From Streptomyces cinereus (GTDB lineage: Bacteria > Pseudomonadota > Gammaproteobacteria > Pseudomonadales > Moraxellaceae), in the NCBI GenBank assembly GCA_014647715.1, contig BMPS01000020.1:11011-43917 (forward strand): 32,907 bases of DNA, read 5' to 3'. A model generated the notes under the pieces. It was not told the DNA's origin, did no database searches, and saw nothing but the letters and a program-made list of their open reading frames with translations. A program made the position numbers and the translations under genes. Positions 6,819-15,277 of this stretch are shown here, one piece after another; the stretch's first letter is position 1; every line of letters begins with the position of its first letter.

Positions 6819-8663
6819 TTGACATCTAACGCTTTGCAAGTGTGGCAGTCGCCACTGGATACTGCAATTATTCACGAAGTTGAGCAACGGGTTATCCGCC
6901 AGTTGTTACAGGCATTATTGTTTGAAGATATTTTGTCAAACGTATGTGTGGTTGAGTGTTCAAGTCTTGAGCAGGGCTTGGTTCAGTTTAGTATCACGTG
7001 TCCGAACGATGTGGTATATAAAGCCATTGGGCGAGTGCATTTTAGCTTTGGCATGATTCGCTTATCTGATACGCCTGTAACCAAAACTTATCAAGGTATG
7101 CAAACAACAGTCCACCTTGATGATGTCATTAATGATGTGTTAATGCCATTAGAAGAGGCAACGCTTAAAGACAGTTTTATCAAAGAATTACGTCAAACGT
7201 TCATCCATGATTGCCAATCACGCCACCATAGACAGCAACATATCAAACAACTACACGAGATGACTTACGATGAGTTGGAAGGCTATTTGGACTTTGGACA
7301 TCCGTATCACCCTTGTTATAAATCAAGACTGGGTTTTAGCTTAGAAGATAATGACCGTTTTGGTCCAGAATTTGCCCATCCGATACAACTGGTGTGGCTA
7401 GCGGTTAATACAGAGCTATTGGTCACTAACACCACGCAAGAGTTTGGTTATGCCAGTTGGTGTCGCCAATATCTTGGTGATGAGATTTATGAGCAGTTGT
7501 GTGAACGGCTATCGCAATATGAATTAGCTGTTGAGCATTTTGCGTTCGTCCCTGTTCATCCTTGGCAGTGGCAAGCGACATTGATAGAGGCATTGACACC
7601 CCTAATGCAAACGCATCAAGTGGTCTATCTTGGTGAAGTTGGCATGGAGTATTATGCCCAGCAGTCGATTCGTACCTTAGTTTATCGCCCTACTGATAAT
7701 AAAAAACACGCCCTATCGCCATCACCTTATCTCAAACTGGCAATGCACTTGGTGAATACATCAAGTACCCGTATTTTGGCAAAACATACAGTATTAAATA
7801 GTGCAACCATCACACATTGGCTAAAAACATTGGTGGCGAACGACAAGCAAGCCGTGGATTTGCAAGTGAATTTCTTGGGTGAAGTCATGGGGGTGAGTCT
7901 AAACCACGAACGCTTACAACAGCAAGGCTATCATCACCCTGCAATCTATGGCGGTTTGGCAAGTATATGGCGTGAAAATGTTCATCAGTATTTAGGGCAA
8001 GGGCAGTCAGCATTCCCGCTCAATGGCATTAGCTATATTCAGCCAAATGGCAAACCTTTGATTGACAGTTGGTTGCAACGTTATGACACAGCAGATTGGG
8101 TGGAGCAACTGATTGACGTGACGGTTACACCGATCATTTATATGCTATTTGCCCAAGGCATTGCATTGGAGTGCCATGCCCAAAATATCGTTTTGGTGCA
8201 TGATGATGGCTATCCCATCAAGGTGTTACTGAAAGATTTGCATGATGGCATTCGCTTTTGCCCTGATAAGCTGACTCACCCTAATACCAAACCTATCTTA
8301 GAGCAACTACCACAGGCACATGCAAGGCTTAATCGTGGCTCATTTATCGAAACAGACGATACCGCAGGTATTCGTGATATGACGGTTGCTTGTCTGTTTT
8401 TTGTGGCATTTGCTGATATTGCTATTTTTTTACAGACCCATTATCACTATTCAGAAGCCGTATTTTGGCAACAAGTGGCTGATAGTATTCATGCCTTTGC
8501 ACAACGCTATCCCGAACATCAATCTCGCTATCAGTGCTTTGACTTGTTTGCTGAAAAAACCAGAATTGAATCACTGGCAAAACGTCGATTATTTGGTGAC
8601 CGTGATTTTCCAATCAAATGGCTAGACAATCCATTGTCTCAGTTTAAATTGAAGCAGGGGTAA
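6819..8663 (+). CDS. NRPS-independent siderophore synthetase 2 (IucA/IucC family), TTG start
   Basis: This 614-residue IucA/IucC-family ligase is the most canonical of the three here. GHPYHPCYKSRLGF begins at residue 160, HPWQ is at 247-250, then come SIRTLVYRP, a LVNTSSTRILA block, and ECHAQNIVLVHDDGYPIKVLLKD near the C terminus. The reading frame stays open upstream into the exporter gene, but the real start is probably the TTG at 6819. It has a good AAGGGG six to seven bases before it, lies 16 bases after the exporter stop, and is followed by sequence that looks like a normal N terminus. The stop is two bases before the next ATG. It would join a second carboxylate-amine pair in the same siderophore. 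Confidence 0.92.
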   Translation: MTSNALQVWQSPLDTAIIHEVEQRVIRQLLQALLFEDILSNVCVVECSSLEQGLVQFSITCPNDVVYKAIGRVHFSFGMIRLSDTPVTKTYQGMQTTVHLDDVINDVLMPLEEATLKDSFIKELRQTFIHDCQSRHHRQQHIKQLHEMTYDELEGYLDFGHPYHPCYKSRLGFSLEDNDRFGPEFAHPIQLVWLAVNTELLVTNTTQEFGYASWCRQYLGDEIYEQLCERLSQYELAVEHFAFVPVHPWQWQATLIEALTPLMQTHQVVYLGEVGMEYYAQQSIRTLVYRPTDNKKHALSPSPYLKLAMHLVNTSSTRILAKHTVLNSATITHWLKTLVANDKQAVDLQVNFLGEVMGVSLNHERLQQQGYHHPAIYGGLASIWRENVHQYLGQGQSAFPLNGISYIQPNGKPLIDSWLQRYDTADWVEQLIDVTVTPIIYMLFAQGIALECHAQNIVLVHDDGYPIKVLLKDLHDGIRFCPDKLTHPNTKPILEQLPQAHARLNRGSFIETDDTAGIRDMTVACLFFVAFADIAIFLQTHYHYSEAVFWQQVADSIHAFAQRYPEHQSRYQCFDLFAEKTRIESLAKRRLFGDRDFPIKWLDNPLSQFKLKQG

Positions 8664-8665
8664 CA

Positions 8666-10744
8666 ATGTCTCTAACAGCTCTCAAGCAGGACAACCATAC
8701 GCCACCCTATCAGCCAATCGCTCACACGAGCGATGGTGATGCCAGTCAGACACTTTGTTTATCGGCTGAATGGCAAATCATGGCGAATATAATCGAATGT
8801 TGTTTATTAGAAAACTGGCTATCCCCCAATCATATTATCAGCACAAGCACCAGTCTGTTAATGCAGCAGCCCCTGTGGCTAAAGACTGCTTTATATTCCG
8901 CCTTGCCAACGGCTTACCATGACTTATTGGAGACGGATAGTGATTGTCTGCATCTCATTTTAGGTGATGGCTGTGAGATGATGATACAGGTAGAACATGG
9001 GTTTTGTAGTCATTGGCGACTAAAAAAATCAACTTATCCTGTGGTTAGGCTTGCTCACAGCACTGGCATATGCGTTGAACAGATAAGCCTGCCAAACGAC
9101 GCTGTGTGCTATCAAGTTATTACCGATAGCAAGGCATTATTAGCCCTGTTATTACAAGGGCTAGCCAATAATCCAGCTAACACAAGCAATAACCCACAAG
9201 GCATTAATCTGTTGCAAGAACAGCTGAAACTTGCCAAACGTGCCTTGCTTTGGTCACAGCAAAACGCTATCTCAAACCCCCATGTTACCCCGATTAATGC
9301 ACAGGATCACTGGTATCAGACTTGGCGAGTGGCGGAGCAATGGGCATCCTTATGCGATAGACCCTTTCATCCGCTTGCCAAAGCAAAAATCGGCTTTGAC
9401 CAAGCAGACTATCAAGCCTATATGGCTGAGTTTAACCGACCCATTTGCCTAAATTGGGTGGCGATTGACAAGCGATATGTGATGTATGGTTCGGGTGTGG
9501 CAGATTTATCCCAACAGACTCCTGCCAACTTGCTACTATCAGCACCACAATACCAAGCCCTAAACCAAGAGATGTGTGAAAAAAATCTCTCAACGACACA
9601 CATCACAATCCCTGTCCATCCGTGGCAACTTCCCCGTATGCTTGAGCGGTTGTATGGGGCAGAGCATCAGCAAAAAATCGTGGTGGTTTTGGATTTTCAG
9701 GCATTGACGATGTTGGCAAGTTCATCCACTCGTAGCCTACTGTTAGACAGCCCTTCTGCTTACAGTACCAAACTGCCATTGGCTATTTTTGCACTCAATT
9801 CGCAACGCTACTTACCACCACTTAAGCTAATTAATGGTGAAAAAAATCAACGAATCTTACAACAGGCAAAGACGCTTGATGCCACACTTAAAGCCCAGTT
9901 GTATTTGTGGGAAGAAACACAGTGGTGGACATATATGGAGCAGGGGCATTGCCACGATAAAAGTAGTGATAACCCTTATTTTTATCAAGAAAAGCCCACG
10001 CAACTCGGCATTTTATTGAGACGATTGCCTGAAGAAGTGTGTCGTGATACCACTCGGCTTATACCCATGGCAAGTCTGGCTCACCATGGTTCTGATTATC
10101 ATCTGTTTGACGAATGGTTCAAAGACAAGTTAGATGATATGTCACGACTACACACAGCCGTGCAGGAAGCGTTTTCAGAAATCTGCGAGATATTTTTTGG
10201 GACGATGTTACGCTGTCTAAAGCTGGGATTTATCCCCGAGTTACATGGTCAAAATATCGTACTTGTTACCAAGCAGGCTCACACGGTTGGGCTATTGTTA
10301 CGTGACCATGACTCTGTGCGTATTTATTTACCTTGGCTAACTGAACAAGGCATAGCCGACCCCTGTTATTTGAGTCCGCCAAATTTTCGCAATCGACTGT
10401 ATTGCCAATCTGCAACAGAACTGCTGTTTTACTTTCAATCATTGGGTATTTTAGTGAATATCAGAGCCATTATTGAGAGCCTTGCCAACCACTATCAGAT
10501 TGACGAAGCATCGCTGTGGCAAGTAGCTTATCAGCAGTTAACCACCCAATTAGCCACGCTGGCATTGGATGAACAACGCCGTATATGGTTAGTTGAGCAA
10601 CTGTTAGAGCAACCAACCTACCCATACAAAACCTTGCTATTGCCTATCGCTGAGCGAGGCGATGAACAACACGGAAGTATGCCAGCAGGAGCAAGCTTGA
10701 CAACCAATCCTTTTTATCAAATATCTCATCAATTTTCTCAATAA
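8666..10744 (+). CDS. NRPS-independent siderophore synthetase 3 (IucA/IucC family), divergent
   Basis: This 692-residue synthetase is clearly longer than the other two (606 and 614). The nucleotide motif is altered: FHPLAKAKIGF around residues 234-244 replaces GHPxHPxxKxRxGF, so the leading Gly-His is lost. VHPWQ (His at 318) and SSSTRSLLLD are kept, as is ELHGQNIVLV followed by LLLRDHDSVRIYLPW. The start ATG follows AGGGG inside the end of the previous gene. Three synthetases suggest a product with at least two different condensations, as in achromobactin or baumannoferrin pathways. The altered motif may reflect a different substrate rather than inactivity. Confidence 0.9.
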   Translation: MSLTALKQDNHTPPYQPIAHTSDGDASQTLCLSAEWQIMANIIECCLLENWLSPNHIISTSTSLLMQQPLWLKTALYSALPTAYHDLLETDSDCLHLILGDGCEMMIQVEHGFCSHWRLKKSTYPVVRLAHSTGICVEQISLPNDAVCYQVITDSKALLALLLQGLANNPANTSNNPQGINLLQEQLKLAKRALLWSQQNAISNPHVTPINAQDHWYQTWRVAEQWASLCDRPFHPLAKAKIGFDQADYQAYMAEFNRPICLNWVAIDKRYVMYGSGVADLSQQTPANLLLSAPQYQALNQEMCEKNLSTTHITIPVHPWQLPRMLERLYGAEHQQKIVVVLDFQALTMLASSSTRSLLLDSPSAYSTKLPLAIFALNSQRYLPPLKLINGEKNQRILQQAKTLDATLKAQLYLWEETQWWTYMEQGHCHDKSSDNPYFYQEKPTQLGILLRRLPEEVCRDTTRLIPMASLAHHGSDYHLFDEWFKDKLDDMSRLHTAVQEAFSEICEIFFGTMLRCLKLGFIPELHGQNIVLVTKQAHTVGLLLRDHDSVRIYLPWLTEQGIADPCYLSPPNFRNRLYCQSATELLFYFQSLGILVNIRAIIESLANHYQIDEASLWQVAYQQLTTQLATLALDEQRRIWLVEQLLEQPTYPYKTLLLPIAERGDEQHGSMPAGASLTTNPFYQISHQFSQ

Positions 10745-10765
10745 TTTTTTCAACAAGGTTTGGCA

Positions 10766-11395
10766 ATGGCACGGATATCTCAAGAACTTATTGACGCTTA
10801 TCAAACTATTAACACTTCAACCATTGGGCATCTCATCGGTGAAGGCTATGTTGCAGGTTTAAGACCGATTGCCCCATGTCAGAAAGTCTATGCAGGCAAC
10901 TTGGTGACCGTGATTTTGAAAAATGAAAATACACAAGCAATTCGTCAAGCATTGTTAAATTGCCAATCAGGTGATGTGTTATGTATTGATGCTCGAGTAT
11001 TGAATCATAGAGCTTGTTGGGGGGCGTTGCGTACTTGTATCGCTATGTATCATGGTGTCAGTGCGGTTATGGTATTAGGTAGAGTGACAGATTCACGAGC
11101 CATAGAGCAACTTGGTTTTCCTGTATTTGGGCTTGGTATCAGTCCTTTAACGACCAGTGCAACGCTTGATAATGCCAATAACAATGAAGATAACACTGCT
11201 TCACTGTATCAACCAATACACTATAGCCATGAAGGCTATGATATCACGCTCAATAACAATAGCTTGGTGGTACTAGATAATGATGGGGTGTTTGTACTAT
11301 CTTCATCGCAAGCTATGTTACTCAAAAATGAGTTGCAATCAAAACAACAACAAGATGATGAAAAATTCTCAAGCTTCATGGGTGAATTTACTTAA
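10766..11395 (+). CDS. RraA-like protein (HMG/oxaloacetate aldolase fold) in the siderophore operon
   Basis: This 209-residue protein is of the RraA / 4-hydroxy-4-methyl-2-oxoglutarate aldolase superfamily, often mislabelled as demethylmenaquinone methyltransferase. Family blocks are NTSTIGHLIGEGYVAGLRPI, GDVLCIDARV, RACWGALRTCIAMYHGVSAVMV and GFPVFGLGISPLTT. Where catalytic members carry G-x-V-R-D, this protein reads GRVTDS, so the usual Arg appears to be Thr while the Asp remains. ATG at 10766 was chosen because AAGG lies seven bases upstream; TTG at 10760 is too close to it. It is 21 bases after the third synthetase and is likely co-transcribed. I infer a part in supplying or editing a 2-oxo acid, without proof. 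Confidence 0.85.
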   Translation: MARISQELIDAYQTINTSTIGHLIGEGYVAGLRPIAPCQKVYAGNLVTVILKNENTQAIRQALLNCQSGDVLCIDARVLNHRACWGALRTCIAMYHGVSAVMVLGRVTDSRAIEQLGFPVFGLGISPLTTSATLDNANNNEDNTASLYQPIHYSHEGYDITLNNNSLVVLDNDGVFVLSSSQAMLLKNELQSKQQQDDEKFSSFMGEFT

Positions 11396-11420
11396 AAGGT
11401 AAAATTTTTCAAAATATCAA

Positions 11421-11461
11421 ATAATAATGATTATCATTATTAATTATATGTGCTAATATTA
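11421..11461 (+). promoter_or_regulatory. Fur box and probable promoter of the receptor gene
   Basis: AATAATGATTATCATTATT around 11423-11441 matches the Fur consensus closely. A candidate promoter, TTATCA, 17 bases, TAATAT, begins inside the box and ends about 52 bases before the receptor ATG. The box lies in the gap after the RraA-like gene, so receptor synthesis has its own iron control in addition to read-through from the operon upstream. Confidence 0.8.
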
Positions 11462-11512
11462 CTCAATTGTTACAAAACCAAAATAATTTGTTAGATTTGA
11501 GTGAGGATTCTT

Positions 11513-13870
11513 ATGTACCAAAAAGCTTTTATAGTGACCCTGCTAGCAGTTGCGGTTAACCAACAACTGCATGCTGAAACCGCCAAAGCACAAATATCAG
11601 CGAACGATGATATACCTACCACAACGTTGGATGAGTTGACACTCTACGCCGGAATCAAATCAGGCACGGTATTGGCACAAAAAATCAGTGAAATGCCTGA
11701 AGTCACCCAAGTCATTAGCGAAAAACAAATTTCCCAACAAGCAGTAGCAGGTCGTACCGTCATTGATGTTTTAGGACAACTTGTGCCAAGCTTAGGTGCA
11801 GGCAGTGGTACGGCGAGTAACTTTGGGATGACCATGCACGGCAGACCTGTCCAATACCTTATCAATGGCGTACCATTGACAGGCTCTCGAGATATTTCAC
11901 GCCAAATCAATAGCATCAACCCTAAGCAGTTAGAGCGTATCGAAGTTTTATCAGGAGCAACCAGTATCTATGGGTCTGGAGCGACAGGTGGACTGATTAA
12001 TCTAGTGACCAAATCTAGCTACCAACAAGGGCTACATGGTGAAAGTCGTATTGGCATATCGACCAATAATAATTTTAACAAAGAGGCGTTGGGTTATAGT
12101 GCTGGGCAGACAGTGACTTTTGGTAATGACAAGCTTAACGCCCGAGTAGATGTGGATTATGAATCAAGGGGTGGACGCTTTGATAGTGACAATAAACGCA
12201 TTGCCCCAGAAGTTTGGCAAACGGATTTACAAGATACTGATAGTTTGAGCGTCAACACCAATCTCAACTATCAAGCCACACCCACACAAAACATCAATTT
12301 GGCGGCTACTTACTATAAAGACCAACAAGATACCGACTATGCCCCTGATTATGGCAAAGGGTTAGGTGTGCTACTCAAAGGCGATACACCATCAATGCAA
12401 GCCATCAAAGGGTTGCAATTAGACAATCAACCCTTTACCAAAAAATCCACCGTGAGCCTTAACTACAATAACAGTGATATCAAAGGCTCTAATCTGAACG
12501 TGACAGGTTATTATCGTCAAGAAGACGGACGCTATTATCCGACACCTGCCCCCATATCGATCAAACCTGCCTATCCCTTGATTGACAGTTTGGCGGTTGA
12601 TAACGCAACCAAAAATAAATATAAAAAGATACTGGCAAACAGTGCCTACAGTATCTTGCAATCGACAGCCGATATCAATGTGGTGGGACTGCGTGCCGCC
12701 ATGCAAACCCCCAGTACATGGCAAGATAAAAAGCTGTTGTGGAGCTATGGTGCTGACTTTGAGCGAGAAACAGACAAGCAGTATTACGATGGTAATGACC
12801 TTAAAACCTTTATTAACAGTAATGGGCTGAAGATTCAGCCAAATAATACACGCTACACCGCAGGCCCAAACAGCACCATTGATAAGGTAGGAGTATTTGT
12901 TAATTTAGATGCTGATGTCACAGATAAATGGCATGTGAGTGGTGGTGTTCGCCACCAAAACATCACCACTAAGACGGATGCCTTTACCACTCGTAACGAA
13001 GCCCAATTACAAGATTTATTATTGGCTCAACTCAACTTGACTTATCAAGCAGGTAGTGTGCCTGCAGGTGAAACCAAGCATAACAAAACCTTATTTAATC
13101 TTGGGACAAGTTATAACATCGCACCCCAGCAGAAAATTTTTGCCAACTTTTCCCAAGGCTTTAATCTGCCCGATATTCAGCGGTTACTACGAGATGTGAA
13201 TGTCGGCTTTAAGGTCAATTCTGATACGGTTGCACCGATTGCAGTCAATAATTATGAGTTAGGTTGGCAGGGTGATTTTGACAAAACCAAAGCCAAAGTG
13301 GTGGGGTTTTATAATACCTCAGATAAAGTGGTGCAGTTTACCAAAGATTTTAATGTCATCGCTGCTGATACTGATGAGAGAATCTATGGGGCAGAAGCCA
13401 GTATCAATCACCGATTTAATCAAGAATGGTCAGTAGGTTCTAGTCTTGCTTATACTAAAGGCGAATATAAAGATGCCGCAGGGGCATGGCGTGACTTAGG
13501 GGCATTTCGCGTCACCCCCCTTAAAGCAACCGCTTATGCACAATATACATTCCCGCAAGGCAATAGCCTTCGCCTACAAGGCACTGCAATTGGTGGTACC
13601 GATAAGGCTTACAACGACATGCTAGTTGCAGCGGTGGATGACAATATTAGCAAATCCAGTGAGGCAAAAATCACTGGCTATGCCACCCTAGATTTGTTAG
13701 GACAAATCAAACTACCTAAAGGGGATTTGGCGTTTGGGGTGTATAACATCGGCAATACTCGCTACCGCAGCGTGTTTAACCAAACTGCTGAAGCGATTGC
13801 AGGTCCTTTGGCAGGGCAAGAAGCCCAAGGGCGGACTTATGGGCTTCAATATAGCCTAAACTGGTTCTAA
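11513..13870 (+). CDS. TonB-dependent ferric-siderophore receptor
   Basis: This 785-residue outer-membrane receptor has a signal peptide, MYQKAFIVTLLAVAVNQQLHA, with likely cleavage after LHA. The plug domain includes LVPSLGAGSGTASNFGMTMHGR, INGVPL, and the LERIEVLSGATSIYGSGATGGLINLVTK block typical of FhuA/FecA-like plugs. A long beta-barrel follows, ending YGLQYSLNWF with the terminal Phe needed for barrel assembly. ATG at 11513 has GAGGA upstream and gives a clean signal peptide; GTG at 11501 would add four residues. The Fur box at 11421 marks it as iron-regulated. It should recognise the siderophore made by the upstream genes. No N-terminal signalling domain is seen, so it is not a sigma/anti-sigma surface-signalling receptor. 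Confidence 0.95.
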   Translation: MYQKAFIVTLLAVAVNQQLHAETAKAQISANDDIPTTTLDELTLYAGIKSGTVLAQKISEMPEVTQVISEKQISQQAVAGRTVIDVLGQLVPSLGAGSGTASNFGMTMHGRPVQYLINGVPLTGSRDISRQINSINPKQLERIEVLSGATSIYGSGATGGLINLVTKSSYQQGLHGESRIGISTNNNFNKEALGYSAGQTVTFGNDKLNARVDVDYESRGGRFDSDNKRIAPEVWQTDLQDTDSLSVNTNLNYQATPTQNINLAATYYKDQQDTDYAPDYGKGLGVLLKGDTPSMQAIKGLQLDNQPFTKKSTVSLNYNNSDIKGSNLNVTGYYRQEDGRYYPTPAPISIKPAYPLIDSLAVDNATKNKYKKILANSAYSILQSTADINVVGLRAAMQTPSTWQDKKLLWSYGADFERETDKQYYDGNDLKTFINSNGLKIQPNNTRYTAGPNSTIDKVGVFVNLDADVTDKWHVSGGVRHQNITTKTDAFTTRNEAQLQDLLLAQLNLTYQAGSVPAGETKHNKTLFNLGTSYNIAPQQKIFANFSQGFNLPDIQRLLRDVNVGFKVNSDTVAPIAVNNYELGWQGDFDKTKAKVVGFYNTSDKVVQFTKDFNVIAADTDERIYGAEASINHRFNQEWSVGSSLAYTKGEYKDAAGAWRDLGAFRVTPLKATAYAQYTFPQGNSLRLQGTAIGGTDKAYNDMLVAAVDDNISKSSEAKITGYATLDLLGQIKLPKGDLAFGVYNIGNTRYRSVFNQTAEAIAGPLAGQEAQGRTYGLQYSLNWF

Positions 13871-13929
13871 ACCGTCTTTTGCCTACTTTCTGTAGTTAAT
13901 CGGAAATTAAAATGAGCACCGCTCGCCCT

Positions 13930-13971
13930 GAGCCTGTCGAAGGGTGGCGGTCGCTATGCTTCGACAGGCTC
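13930..13971. repeat. REP-like inverted repeat / possible terminator
   Basis: GAGCCTGTCGAAG (13930-13942) and CTTCGACAGGCTC (13959-13971) are perfect 13-base inverted arms around a 16-base loop, 60 bases after the receptor stop. The GCCTGTCGAAG palindrome is a very common intergenic repeat in many proteobacteria. It could stabilise the receptor mRNA 3' end or act in termination, but no T-run follows, so an intrinsic terminator is unlikely. Confidence 0.8.
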
Positions 13972-13984
13972 ACCATGAATGACC

Positions 13985-14015
13985 TTGTTCATTATAATTC
14001 AGTTTTTACTATAAT
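13985..14015 (+). promoter_or_regulatory. Weak candidate promoter for the reductase-importer genes
   Basis: TTGTTC (13985-13990) and a perfect TATAAT (14010-14015) are separated by 19 bases, which is longer than ideal. They lie between the REP-like repeat and the reductase gene. No Fur box is visible here, so iron control of the import genes may rely on read-through from the receptor promoter. Confidence 0.3.
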
Positions 14016-14092
14016 TTTCAAAACCCTATGCAACGCTATGCCAAAAACGTTATCTGCTTAGATGATAAAGGGTTTTAGCAGAGTTTAAATCA

Positions 14093-15181
14093 GTGAATCA
14101 AAAATATCTTACTATGCAAACATTGCCACCTACACCTATCAGTGACCCTAATATTACCCCTTTTTTAGCAGACATTATTTCGCACATTAATGATGAGCAT
14201 ACCCATGACTTACGGACGATAGCCGAAGCCAAGCTGGGTGAGCTATCTCAGCAAATTGCTGTGTCGGTTGAGCAGATTTATCACCATGGCTTTGAGATGA
14301 AGGTCTGCCAGTTCGCCACTCATAACGCCATAGCCAATACGCCAAGCCAAGAAAAGCCCTTGCCTGTTTTGCACCGCTTATGGGTGGATTTTGACCAACC
14401 CATTGAGCAATTAGAAGATTTGATGATGGCGTATGTCAAAGTCCTAGAGCGTAGTCAACGTCAGTTGGGTAGATTGCCGATTCAGACGCTTGAGCGAAAA
14501 TTTACTTTTCTACAAGGGTTTTTTGTGACCGAGAATATGTATCGCATGGTATTAACTGCACCAAACGATACAGTCATTGACCAAGCAGGCTATGCGTATT
14601 TATTTGATATCGATGAGTCATTGGTTGATAAAACCAAAGATAGCAGACCCCGACCACACCGTTATTACACCCTTCGTCAAGTCACCCAAACCACATCAAA
14701 TGCTCAAGTTTGGATAGATGTCTATGTGCATGGTGATAATCTTGGCAGTCGTTGGGCAACATCTCGCAAGCTTGGCGACACCATCACCACCCAGCGAGAG
14801 TTTGCCGAGCATGTTCATCATTTACATGATGGCAAAGCTTTGCTTATAGCGGATGAAACATCGTTACCAACTGTGGCACGGTTACTTGAGCAATGGCAAA
14901 ATCCTATCCCACCTGTGGTGATGGTCATGACCCACAATGCCACCGAACAGGCTTATTTATCACACAGTACAAGTGCCACGCCTTATCGCTTAATTCAAAT
15001 AAATCATTATGATAGCCATGACATACAAGGACATATTCAGCAATTACTGGATGAACAGATGACCTTTGACAGCGTGTGGGGCGGACTGCAAGCAGGACTG
15101 GTCAAAACGCTAAGACCTTGGTTGCAACAAGCCTTAGCAATGAATAGACAACAGATGGTTTTAAAAGTTTATTGGCGATGA
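14093..15181 (+). CDS. Siderophore-interacting FAD protein, probable ferric-siderophore reductase (ViuB/SIP family)
   Basis: This 362-residue cytoplasmic protein's C-terminal two thirds match the SIP/ViuB flavin reductase family: RYYTLRQV (FAD-binding RxYT, residue 190 on), WIDVYVHGDNLGSRWA, LLIADETSLPTVARLLEQW, and the final WGGLQAGLVKTLRPWL. It would reduce imported ferric siderophore to release Fe(II). The first 100 or so residues contain ISHINDEHTHDL, which resembles the haem-utilisation DUF2470-type helix motif and is not part of the flavin fold. The start is uncertain: GTG at 14093 or ATG at 14114, neither with a strong ribosome site. It lies upstream of the importer genes and 222 bases after the receptor. 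Confidence 0.85.
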   Translation: MNQKYLTMQTLPPTPISDPNITPFLADIISHINDEHTHDLRTIAEAKLGELSQQIAVSVEQIYHHGFEMKVCQFATHNAIANTPSQEKPLPVLHRLWVDFDQPIEQLEDLMMAYVKVLERSQRQLGRLPIQTLERKFTFLQGFFVTENMYRMVLTAPNDTVIDQAGYAYLFDIDESLVDKTKDSRPRPHRYYTLRQVTQTTSNAQVWIDVYVHGDNLGSRWATSRKLGDTITTQREFAEHVHHLHDGKALLIADETSLPTVARLLEQWQNPIPPVVMVMTHNATEQAYLSHSTSATPYRLIQINHYDSHDIQGHIQQLLDEQMTFDSVWGGLQAGLVKTLRPWLQQALAMNRQQMVLKVYWR

Positions 15182-15277
15182 TAGAGCATCGCTATGGCAG
15201 ATTCTTAACTTTAACGCTAATAATTAATCAGCGTTATTCATTGTAACAAAGTTCTTAAAATTTAGACGAGATACTCG

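Noticed and set aside
13930-13971. Intrinsic terminator of the receptor gene
   Set aside because: The stem is good but no T-run follows on either strand, so it is listed as a REP-like repeat instead.
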